A stretch of 5,698 nucleotides of DNA from Thermoplasmata archaeon (GTDB taxonomy: Archaea; Thermoplasmatota; Thermoplasmata; Thermoplasmatales; Thermoplasmataceae): positions 1 to 5,698 of the forward strand of contig JAJZOT010000126.1 of assembly GCA_021847855.1 (NCBI GenBank). Direction: 5' to 3'. This document shows, in pieces, positions 1-4,600 of this stretch. Every line of letters begins with the position of its first letter. The first letter of the stretch is position 1. The position numbers and the translations under genes were made by a program. The notes beneath the pieces were generated by a model. That model was given only the letters and a program-made list of their open reading frames with translations, was not told the DNA's origin and did no database searches.

Positions 1-48
1 TTTGCAACGGAAAATCCAAAGGTTAAGAACCCAAAAATACTTAGGTGA
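1..48 (+). CDS. 3' end of upstream ribosomal gene, probably L18e (partial)
   Basis: The first 15 codons in frame 1 end at a TGA (46-48) and give the tail ATENPKVKNPKILR. The basic tail, with an Asn-Pro followed by lysines and a final Ile-Leu-Arg, is compatible with the C-terminus of archaeal ribosomal protein L18e, a large-subunit protein. In many archaea the L18e gene lies directly upstream of rpl13. The stop is 4 bases before the rpl13 ATG and lies inside the rpl13 Shine-Dalgarno region, as in a compact operon. Only 15 residues are visible, so the assignment rests mainly on gene order. Confidence 0.55.
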   Translation, partial: FATENPKVKNPKILR

Positions 49-50
49 GG
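43..50 (+). promoter_or_regulatory. Shine-Dalgarno site of rpl13
   Basis: AGGTGAGG sits 2 bases before the ATG at 53 and matches the archaeal anti-SD sequence. It overlaps the TGA of the preceding gene. It decides the rpl13 start at 53 over an in-frame TTG at position 2, which lies inside the preceding gene. Confidence 0.75.
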
Positions 51-52
51 AA

Positions 53-472
53 ATGAAAGTTATCGACGCATCCAATTCAATATACGGGAGGCTCTCTGCC
101 CATGTTGCGAAGCAGCTTCTCGAGGGGGAATCCATCAAGATTATAAACGCGGACAAATGCGTTATTACAGGTACAAAGGAGTTCATAATAAAGGATTTCG
201 AGGAAAGAAGGGATATAGGAAGCGTCCGTAAGGGACCATATTATCCAAGAACCCCAGACCAGATACTCAGGAGATCGATCAAGAATATGCTTCCGTCAAA
301 GAAGACTCACGGGAAGGACGCACTTGCCAGATGCCTGGTTTATTGCGGTGTCCCGGCGGACCTGAAGGATGCCCAGGTCGAGATCGTGGAAAAAGCAAAA
401 AACAAGAGGCTAAGCAATTTTATGACGCTTTCGGAAATTTCGGAGCGGTTAGGGTATAAGGTGAAACTTTGA
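53..472 (+). CDS. rpl13: 50S ribosomal protein L13 (archaeal type)
   Basis: This 139-residue protein is the large-subunit ribosomal protein L13, which binds 23S rRNA early in assembly. The archaeal/eukaryotic L13 signature is clear: the N-terminal VIDASNSIYGRLSAHVAKQL (residues 3-22), then INADKCVITG (31-40), KGPYYPRTPDQILRRSIKNM (60-79) and LPSKKTHGKDAL (80-91). The length of about 140 residues is normal for the archaeal family. I chose ATG 53 because a strong Shine-Dalgarno precedes it and the protein then begins exactly at the conserved Val-Ile-Asp-Ala. The upstream in-frame extension to TTG 2 would overlap the preceding gene. The stop overlaps the TTG start of rps9 as TTGA, so the two are probably translationally coupled. 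Confidence 0.97.
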   Translation: MKVIDASNSIYGRLSAHVAKQLLEGESIKIINADKCVITGTKEFIIKDFEERRDIGSVRKGPYYPRTPDQILRRSIKNMLPSKKTHGKDALARCLVYCGVPADLKDAQVEIVEKAKNKRLSNFMTLSEISERLGYKVKL

Positions 473-873
473 AAACACAGACAATACTTACATCTGGAAA
501 GAGAAAAACTGCGGTAGCAACAGCAGCCACAAAGAAAGGCAAGGGAATTATTACAATCAACGGCTATCCGATAGAGTTCCACCCCGTCCAGATTTTAAGA
601 GAGAAAATATTCGAGCCAGTGCAGCTGGTTGGAGACAAGATAAATGAAGTCAATATCGAAGTACAGGTTCATGGGGGTGGAACCACAGGACAGGCTGACG
701 CTGCAAGGACAGCTATTGCCAAGGGAATAGTAGAATACTTTGGCGATGACAAGATAGAAGAAATGTTCAGGCAATACGACAGGACCCTCCTCGTAAACGA
801 TATAAGAAGAAAGCTTCCTAAGAAGCCTCAGGGTTCTGGAGCAAGAGCGAAGAGGCAGAAGTCGTACAGGTGA
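469..873 (+). CDS. rps9: 30S ribosomal protein S9 (archaeal type)
   Basis: This 134-residue small-subunit protein has a basic tail that in this family reaches the tRNA anticodon region of the P site. Visible family hallmarks are [18 protein letters not shown] near residues 9-26, the Gly-rich [20 protein letters not shown] (69-88), and the universal C-terminal run [11 protein letters not shown] ending in Tyr-Arg. The start is TTG 469, which overlaps the rpl13 TGA by two bases. An AAGGTGA Shine-Dalgarno at 458-464 supports it. The length is typical of archaeal S9. The gene is the middle member of the L13–S9–RpoN string and is very likely expressed from the same transcript. Confidence 0.97.
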   Translation: MKTQTILTSGKRKTAVATAATKKGKGIITINGYPIEFHPVQILREKIFEPVQLVGDKINEVNIEVQVHGGGTTGQADAARTAIAKGIVEYFGDDKIEEMFRQYDRTLLVNDIRRKLPKKPQGSGARAKRQKSYR

Positions 874-877
874 TGAT

Positions 878-1096
878 ATGATAATTCCGGTAAGATGTTT
901 TAGTTGTGGCAAAGTCATAGGTTCGGATTACAAGAAATTCTCCGAGAAGGTGCAGAAAATCAGGAACGAAGGCAGGGAACCAAAACCGGAGGAGATCCAG
1001 AAAATCCTAGACGATCTTCACCTGACCAGATACTGCTGCAGAAGAATGATTATTTCTCACATTGACCTTATCGATGAAATAATCCCTTTCTCTTAA
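878..1096 (+). CDS. rpoN: DNA-directed RNA polymerase subunit N
   Basis: RpoN is a small zinc-binding subunit of archaeal RNA polymerase, homologous to eukaryotic Rpb10, and acts at the assembly platform formed by subunits D and L. The 72-residue protein begins [15 protein letters not shown]. It carries the expected zinc ligands as Cys7-x-x-Cys10 and the adjacent pair Cys53-Cys54 in the motif RYCCRRM. ATG 878 lies 4 bases after the rps9 stop and is preceded by AGGTGAT (868-874). An ATG at 873 would stop after two codons. It should not be confused with the bacterial sigma-54 gene of the same name. In many archaea rpoK, enolase and S2 genes follow; here a tRNA gene and unrelated sequence follow instead. 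Confidence 0.97.
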   Translation: MIIPVRCFSCGKVIGSDYKKFSEKVQKIRNEGREPKPEEIQKILDDLHLTRYCCRRMIISHIDLIDEIIPFS

Positions 1097-1111
1097 GCGA
1101 GAAGCATATCT

Positions 1112-1184
1112 GGGACCGTGGGGTAGCCTGGTATCCTACCAGCTTGGGGTGTTGGTAACCTGAGTTCAAATCTCAGCGGTCCCA
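1112..1184 (+). tRNA. tRNA-Pro (anticodon GGG)
   Basis: The 73-base gene folds as a complete cloverleaf. The acceptor stem is GGGACCG (1112-1118) with CGGTCCC (1177-1183), with discriminator A at 1184. The anticodon stem CCAGC/GTTGG (1139-1143 with 1151-1155) closes the loop TTGGGGT, giving T33, anticodon GGG (1146-1148) and G37. The T stem CTGAG/CTCAG flanks the TTCAAAT loop. The D region contains GGGTAG and the conserved GG pair. The 3' CCA is not encoded (TCA follows). GGG decodes CCC and CCU. The gene begins 15 bases after rpoN with no clear promoter of its own, so it is probably co-transcribed and processed out. Its 3' end marks the start of the accessory-looking region. Confidence 0.93.
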
Positions 1185-1204
1185 TCAAGTTCAAGGCCGG
1201 TCCT

Positions 1205-1349
1205 ATGCACAACTGTAAAGATTGCAAGCCATCTTCTAGAAAAGATCGAGGATATAATTCGTGATAATTTCCAATATGCATATCGCAGCCGCTCCGAATT
1301 CATCATTGAGGCGATGCGGAAAAGATCAAACCCTCGAAAACCACAATAG
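1205..1349 (+). pseudogene. Remnant of ribbon-helix-helix regulator gene, frameshifted at the start
   Basis: Reading the frame that begins at 1206 gives about 47 residues ending at TAG 1347-1349. It includes TTVKIASHLLEKIEDIIRDN followed by SRSEFIIEAMRKR. This is the layout of a CopG/Arc-type ribbon-helix-helix DNA-binding protein: a short basic β strand, an amphipathic helix, then a turn and a second helix with the typical S-R-S-E-F-I-x-E-A-x-R motif. There is no usable start codon in this frame. The only nearby ATG (1205-1207) is one base out of frame, just before the Thr-Thr of the β strand, so a small indel seems to have destroyed the start. It could still be expressed from a non-canonical start. 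The fragment begins 20 bases after the tRNA. Confidence 0.5.
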
Positions 1350-1384
1350 AACCTCATGCACAGCAACCGGGTAACTGTCTAAAA

Positions 1385-1531
1385 TCAAGCTGGGATATCC
1401 TGCCTCAGGAGTTGTTCTGCGAGGAGCTTTCGAATAACAACTTCAATGTTGTTAACTTGAAAGTCAAACTTATTGTCGTAAAGTTCTGAAAGACATTCTT
1501 TGCCTATTCCTATGGTTGTCTTGGTTGACAC
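1385..1531 (-). CDS. Small putative antitoxin-like protein
   Basis: A 48-codon minus-strand ORF starts at GTG (1529-1531; an in-frame TTG lies at 1535-1537) and stops at TGA (1385-1387). The protein starts with STKTTIGIGKECLSELYDN and ends in VVIRKLLAEQLLRQDIPA. The opening, a short β-like stretch T-I-G-I followed by an amphipathic helix and then a second helix I-E-x-V-I-x-x-L-L, resembles archaeal VapB-like or RHH antitoxins. No toxin partner is next to it in the window. A TATA-like stretch lies about 27-30 bases upstream of the GTG, fitting a leaderless transcript. It is divergent from the gene at 1623. The protein is short and could be a chance ORF or a remnant. Confidence 0.35.
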   Translation of the reverse strand: MSTKTTIGIGKECLSELYDNKFDFQVNNIEVVIRKLLAEQLLRQDIPA

Positions 1532-1553
1532 ATACAATATGTAAACTATAAGT

Positions 1554-1568
1554 GATATATATTATTTA
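1554..1568 (-). promoter_or_regulatory. Candidate TATA element for the 1385-1531 ORF
   Basis: An AT-only stretch reads AAATAATATATAT on the minus strand. It is centred about 29 bases from the GTG at 1531, which suits an archaeal promoter of a leaderless mRNA. The same stretch could also serve plus-strand transcription towards the gene at 1623. Confidence 0.35.
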
Positions 1569-1569
1569 T

Positions 1570-1606
1570 GGTAACTGTAATATTCACTTACAGATTGTAA
1601 GGTTAC
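1570..1606. promoter_or_regulatory. Cluster of overlapping palindromes, candidate operator
   Basis: Two perfect inverted repeats share a half-site: CTGTAA (1575-1580) with TTACAG (1588-1593), and CTTACA (1587-1592) with TGTAAG (1596-1601). They are framed by an outer pair, GTAAC (1571-1575) and GTTAC (1602-1606). The cluster lies between two divergent ORFs that both encode likely DNA-binding proteins, immediately beside a TATA-like stretch. This arrangement is typical of autoregulatory operators. The binding protein is inferred, not shown. Confidence 0.4.
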
Positions 1607-1622
1607 GTTAACTTCACTTGAT

Positions 1623-2000
1623 TTGAGGTTCTCTAAATCAATTATTTCGAAGCTCTACAGCGAGGGGAGCTGTCTTAAGACGACCTTACAGGACATAGTC
1701 AAAAACCTGTACTCGCTTGATAAATTACTAACTTCCCTGAGCAATGACGGACTAATTAATATTGACGTAAAGGCGTTTGGGAAGAACATTCAGGAAATTT
1801 CTCTCACACATAAAGGTCGCATCGTTGCAGAAAATCTTATCCATCTGGAAGAAAATAGGATCGCGATACCTGAAGGGTTGGTCTCCGAGATAGAGAAGAT
1901 AATCAAGAGAGACAAGTCACATTCATCTGTTGAGGAATACGTTAATGAAGCCGTCAGGAAAGTTGTTGATAAGTGGAAGAGGGATCATGCGGTGGGGTAA
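1623..2000 (+). CDS. Winged-helix plus ribbon-helix-helix DNA-binding protein
   Basis: The 125-residue protein appears to be a transcription regulator with two parts. Residues 1-75 look like a winged helix. There is a helix bundle, a likely recognition helix LDKLLTSLSNDGLI (32-45), a wing-like stretch around 46-60, then SLTHKGRIVAENL (60-72), a pattern common to MarR-like winged-helix proteins. Residues 81-116 look like an RHH unit: IPEGLVSEIEKIIK, then SSVEEYVNEAVRK. The start is taken as TTG 1623. The frame is open only back to a stop at 1578-1580 and no other ATG, GTG or TTG lies in between, but no clear Shine-Dalgarno or close TATA supports it. It is followed 12 bases later by the next gene, suggesting an operon with the two unknown genes. 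Its target is probably its own promoter region, by inference. Confidence 0.7.
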   Translation: MRFSKSIISKLYSEGSCLKTTLQDIVKNLYSLDKLLTSLSNDGLINIDVKAFGKNIQEISLTHKGRIVAENLIHLEENRIAIPEGLVSEIEKIIKRDKSHSSVEEYVNEAVRKVVDKWKRDHAVG

Positions 2001-2012
2001 AGTGATGAGAGT

Positions 2013-2501
2013 TTGACAATTTTGAGATGCCACAGCATACAAGTTCCAATTGACGATGATTTGCACCCCATGAGAGTCATTGATCTTGATGAGCCTCTAA
2101 TGAAATCTTTTCTGGATGGTTCTTCCCAGATTTCATTGATTAGAGCCGATTGTTTCATTGTATATGAAAAAATTACTGCTATCATGGAGTCAAAATCAAG
2201 TTATCCTGAGAGAGCCATTCCACAGCTGAAGAGTACATATGAGAAGATCACGTCAGACTGGGTCCGGTTCGTTGAATTATGTGGGCTTGATACTGCTACC
2301 CCTAAGCCTGGCTATCTATATTTTTGTTCGGAAAATGGTCTTGGCGGCACTAGATTTGAGCGGGATACTCAGGGGTTTCTGAGAGAAAAAAGTAGGATTG
2401 GAAGGAATAGAGGTTCGGTGCAAAAGATAAACAACATTCCAATAAGAGTATATACAAAACAATTATTACGAAATTCATATAACTTGCAAGGAGTGCATTG
2501 A
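2013..2501 (+). CDS. Hypothetical protein, 162 aa
   Basis: I do not recognise this protein. It starts at TTG 2013 with GTGATGAG (2002-2009) just upstream as a plausible Shine-Dalgarno. It is soluble-looking, with no signal peptide or membrane segment. The C-terminal third is Gly- and Arg-rich (FCSENGLGGTRFERD, then REKSRIGRNRGS), which could contact nucleic acid, but that is a guess. The TGA stop is directly followed by the ATG of the next gene, so the two are probably made together, perhaps as partners. Base composition is more AT-rich than in the ribosomal genes to the left and the operon to the right, in keeping with an acquired module. Confidence 0.7.
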   Translation: MTILRCHSIQVPIDDDLHPMRVIDLDEPLMKSFLDGSSQISLIRADCFIVYEKITAIMESKSSYPERAIPQLKSTYEKITSDWVRFVELCGLDTATPKPGYLYFCSENGLGGTRFERDTQGFLREKSRIGRNRGSVQKINNIPIRVYTKQLLRNSYNLQGVH

Positions 2502-3401
2502 ATGCCAATTTCAGTATGGTTGAATAGAAACATAAGCGGTTTAAATGAGGAAAGGTGGCCCTCTTTTATCTCAGACGTACAGGAAATTTTCTCAAGCACT
2601 TTCAAGTTCTCAATCATGAATTACGAATTATGGAACAAAAGTTTCTTTGAAGATTCCGGTGGAGACCTTGTTGTTTCGACTGAAAAATTCAATGAGGAGA
2701 ATACATTCTCAAATTTTATAAGCAGAGCATTAAAAGAGAAATTGATATTGAAGATTACCGGTAAGATGGAAAACCCTGTCACCGACGAAGCTTTTGCCGT
2801 GTTTTTTCTTGACTCTGATGATAGATGGGATATGCCTCATGTTTTCTTTGACACTGGCCCTAGCTCTAAACCACTAACGGACATTTTATGGGATTTGCCC
2901 ATATGGGCTAGAAACGACTTTGTAATGGCAATTAACGATAGTTTTCATCAAATTACTGTTGATGCATTCGGCAGATCTTCAAGGGTAGTTGATACTATTG
3001 CTATAGCTAAAGACTTTCCAGATAGCGAGACAATGAGGGAACCAGGAGTCATTTTATACTACCTCTCTGGGAAAGAAACCCGTTTTCTCATCAATCTAAT
3101 CAAACAATATGGGGCAGAAAGCTTGGAAAATGGAAAGAAGATATCAGTTGTCAACATTAATACAATTTCGAAAGAGTTGTATGCAGATCCCTTTTTTGAG
3201 AAGATATGGAAGCGGAGTTCTAAAAGTGTTAAGGCAATCCCAGGAGGCAGTTTGACACTGTTATCTGAAACTGTGGATGGAATACCAAATTTGCTGAATG
3301 GACTCCAATCAGAAATAATAGCACCGTTTGTGGACCAGATTCCGCTGGACCTATACAACAACATAATGATGAAAGTAAAGGCAAAAATAAAATTAGATTG
3401 A
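2502..3401 (+). CDS. Hypothetical protein, 299 aa
   Basis: I do not recognise this protein. ATG 2502 abuts the preceding TGA, and AAGGAGTG (2488-2495) gives a clear Shine-Dalgarno. The protein is a mixed α/β soluble type, with many aromatic and acidic residues in the first half (WLNRNISGLNEERW near the start, DRWDMPHVFFDTGPSS in the middle). The second half is more helical, including GVILYYLSGKETRFLINLIK. No transmembrane segment, signal peptide or catalytic motif that I can name is visible. Its tight coupling to the 162-aa protein and the winged-helix/RHH gene upstream suggests a three-gene unit of regulator plus two effectors. A defence or toxin-like role is possible from the setting but not supported by any motif. 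The composition is AT-rich, and no clear terminator is seen after it. Confidence 0.8.
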   Translation: MPISVWLNRNISGLNEERWPSFISDVQEIFSSTFKFSIMNYELWNKSFFEDSGGDLVVSTEKFNEENTFSNFISRALKEKLILKITGKMENPVTDEAFAVFFLDSDDRWDMPHVFFDTGPSSKPLTDILWDLPIWARNDFVMAINDSFHQITVDAFGRSSRVVDTIAIAKDFPDSETMREPGVILYYLSGKETRFLINLIKQYGAESLENGKKISVVNINTISKELYADPFFEKIWKRSSKSVKAIPGGSLTLLSETVDGIPNLLNGLQSEIIAPFVDQIPLDLYNNIMMKVKAKIKLD

Positions 3402-3423
3402 GCCGACTCACTTTACAACCTTA

Positions 3424-3655
3424 CTATTGAAGGCTCTCTTCCACCGTGACATCAATCTTCTCCTGAATCTTTCCAAGAAGTCCTTCGATTTTGCCGTTCG
3501 CCTCTTCAAGGTTCGCAGATTCCTTGACTATTCCCGCGCACTTCACGATTCCTTTCATCAGTCCAATTGTAGAACTCAATGTCGAATTTGTTCATGGAAT
3601 TCAACAACAGCACTCCGGATTCATAAGGCTTTTGCAGCGGTTTTAAAATGAGCAA
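3424..3655 (-). pseudogene. Frameshifted minus-strand gene fragment, unknown family
   Basis: Two overlapping minus-strand reading frames join well if one base near 3562 is removed. The first runs from a TTG at 3655 to 3563 (31 codons, including KPYESGVLLLNSMNKFDIEF and ending FYNW). The second continues from 3561 as LMKGIVKCAGIVKESANLEE and NGKIEGLLGKIQEKIDV to TAG 3424-3426. The joined product would be about 76 residues, ending in an amphipathic, probably coiled helix. I do not recognise the family. The second half alone, from an ATG at 3558 or a TTG at 3579, could be an intact 44- or 51-residue ORF. The plus strand here also has a 74-codon ORF, but its composition looks like an antisense shadow. 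Confidence 0.35.
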
Positions 3656-3764
3656 GTGGTTCTAAATACGGGGGTTTTGCTATGTTGTATTAATTTGCAT
3701 CGTTCGAATGGTATTCCATGCGGATCATGAAAAGATTTATCTAAATCGTAACCGTAAGCTCTGC
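3656..3764. other. Intergenic stretch with no recognised gene
   Basis: I find no convincing coding sequence here. It holds an AT-rich patch around 3684-3694, a run of five G followed by four T at 3669-3677, and the TATA element described separately at its right end. It is the probable border between the AT-rich accessory block and the operon to the right. Confidence 0.4.
3731..3745 (+). promoter_or_regulatory. TATA/BRE-like promoter of the right-hand operon
   Basis: AAAGATTTATCTAAAT resembles an archaeal BRE plus TATA box. Its centre (about 3738) lies 27 bases before the ATG at 3765, which fits either a transcript starting at that ATG or a transcript with a leader of about 145 bases before the gene at 3910. 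It is the only good promoter candidate seen upstream of the operon. Confidence 0.5.
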
Positions 3765-3860
3765 ATGAGAAACTCTCGGGGCAATTACTGTTTTCAGGGT
3801 TTTAGGGTAGTATTTGGGATTGGGAAACGCACTTCAACCACCGATGAAAGGGAACGTTAA
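3765..3860 (+). CDS. Possible leaderless small ORF, 31 aa
   Basis: The ORF starts at ATG 3765 and ends at TAA 3858-3860. The peptide is basic, from MRNSRGNYCFQGFRVV to a hydrophilic tail STTDERER. The ATG lies at the expected transcription start relative to the TATA element, and the stop is directly followed by the GAGGTGA Shine-Dalgarno of the next mini-ORF, so it would fit into the operon as its first cistron. No family is recognised. It may instead be untranslated leader. Confidence 0.25.
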   Translation: MRNSRGNYCFQGFRVVFGIGKRTSTTDERER

Positions 3861-3913
3861 GAGGTGAAAATTTGTTGAGCACCAAAACAGAAAATCGCAG
3901 TGAGGCAAATTGA
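3861..3913 (+). CDS. Mini-ORF with strong Shine-Dalgarno, possible true start of the repeat protein
   Basis: GAGGTGA (3861-3867) is the best Shine-Dalgarno in this area and is followed at ideal distance by tandem TTG codons (3872 and 3875). They open 13 codons, MLSTKTENRSEAN, ending at TGA 3911-3913, which overlaps the TTG start of the next gene as TTGA. Either this is a leader peptide coupled to the next gene, or a one-base deletion in the run AAATTGAC has split off the true N-terminus of that gene. A single extra T would fuse the frames into one protein of about 200 residues. Coordinates here include the Shine-Dalgarno. Confidence 0.3.
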
Positions 3914-4476
3914 CAGATCTGCAGGCAACACAGAGCCAGCTATCCTTCATAAGCAAGTTGAGGAATGCCTCTCCCGAGAGGGATGAGATCTTCCAGAAAT
4001 TCGTGAAGGAAAAGGGGAAGTCCGATGCACCTGAACTGACAATACAGGAAGCATCCGCACTGATCGACGAGATGAAGAAGGTGAAGTTTTCCGGATCCGA
4101 TATGGGAACCTCCGGAGAAGAGGTGTTCGCGACTGGAAAGCAGATAACCTTCCTCGCGAGGCTCCAGGACACTGACGAGCGAAAGAACGCAGCCGGGAAA
4201 TACCTCGACGAGAGCAGGAAATACTCCATCAACGCACTCTCCATGCAGGAAGCTTCGGAGCTGATAGACATCCTTTCAGGAATGGAGGGCGTTGACCGCG
4301 GAGACCCCACGGATTCTCCGGCGACAAGAAAGCAGCTGCAATTCATAAAGAAACTTCAGGGGATTGACAAGAGGATGGACATCACCTCAGGATACCTGAA
4401 GGAACTGAAGAAAACGGATTTATCAGAACTGACAAGGAAGGAAGCCAGCACGCTTATCGACAGGTTTAAGGTGTGA
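3910..4476 (+). CDS. Protein of three tandem ~50-residue helical repeats
   Basis: The 188-residue protein consists almost entirely of three copies of one unit, at about residues 6-55, 74-122 and 138-186. Each starts with A-T-x-x-Q-hydrophobic-x-F-[IL]-x-[KR]-L, as in ATQSQLSFISKL, ATGKQITFLARL and ATRKQLQFIKKL. Each closes with an L-[TS]-x-x-E-A-S-x-L-I-D helix (LTIQEASALID, LSMQEASELID, LTRKEASTLID). Acidic or Gly-rich linkers separate the units. Similar Gln-x-x-[FY]-[IL] plus EAS-x-LI units occur, from memory, in small or phage-type proteins of unclear function, some near DNA-binding proteins; I cannot assign one. The protein is highly charged and has no membrane segment. The start is TTG 3910, overlapping the upstream mini-ORF stop, with GTGAGG at 3900-3905. 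It is the first sizeable gene of the right-hand operon. Confidence 0.8.
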   Translation: MTDLQATQSQLSFISKLRNASPERDEIFQKFVKEKGKSDAPELTIQEASALIDEMKKVKFSGSDMGTSGEEVFATGKQITFLARLQDTDERKNAAGKYLDESRKYSINALSMQEASELIDILSGMEGVDRGDPTDSPATRKQLQFIKKLQGIDKRMDITSGYLKELKKTDLSELTRKEASTLIDRFKV

Positions 4477-4481
4477 AAAAA

Positions 4482-4520
4482 ATGAATGCGGCAAATAACC
4501 ACAAAAGGCGGGGAACATGA
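4482..4520 (+). CDS. Possible 12-residue coupled mini-ORF
   Basis: ATG 4482 opens MNAANNHKRRGT and stops at TGA 4518-4520, overlapping the ATG at 4517 as ATGA. AAGGTG (4468-4473), at the end of the preceding gene, is a usable Shine-Dalgarno. The arrangement repeats the mini-ORF seen before the gene at 3910. It may just be spacer; its main possible role would be translational coupling. Confidence 0.2.
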   Translation: MNAANNHKRRGT

Positions 4521-4600
4521 AGATAAGCGAAGCCCATTCGAAACCGGATAATGGAAACATGCCAGTAATGCATTTACCGTCAAAGAACGGTGTGTTGTAA
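4517..4600 (+). CDS. N-terminal piece of a split paralog gene (27 codons)
   Basis: ATG 4517 opens 27 codons that begin MKISEAHSKPDN and end NGVL before TAA 4598-4600. The next gene's ATG follows in the same frame. The start matches the first residues of the gene at 5539 (MKISEVHAKLDR; 8 of the first 11 identical). The alignment continues across the stop: G-V-L-stop-M-L-D-A-L-D-Q here against G-I-F-G-L-L-A-R-M-D-Q there. So this piece and the 313-residue ORF appear to be one ancestral coding sequence interrupted by an in-frame TAA at a position that is Gly in the paralog. GCGGGG (4508-4513) is only a weak Shine-Dalgarno. The ATG overlaps the TGA of the preceding mini-ORF. Confidence 0.55.
   Translation: MKISEAHSKPDNGNMPVMHLPSKNGVL

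Noticed and set aside
2..52. In-frame TTG extension of L13 by 17 residues
   Set aside because: It lies inside the end of the preceding gene, and the strong Shine-Dalgarno at 43-50 together with the conserved L13 N-terminus point to ATG 53.
595..918. 107-codon minus-strand ORF opposite S9
   Set aside because: It is antisense to a certain ribosomal protein gene and has no family features.
1187..1204. Possible partial second copy of the tRNA T-arm/acceptor end (AGTTCAA then CGGTCC) just after tRNA-Pro
   Set aside because: Only two short blocks match, with different spacing, which could be chance. It is not enough to call an attachment site.
3427..3651. 74-codon plus-strand ORF
   Set aside because: The protein looks like an antisense shadow (mixed His, Cys, Arg and Ser with no pattern), while the minus strand reads more like coding sequence.
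3834..4346. 170-codon minus-strand ORF opposite the repeat protein
   Set aside because: It is Ser-rich and lies antisense to a gene with a clear internal protein repeat, so it is a mirror of that gene's codon use.
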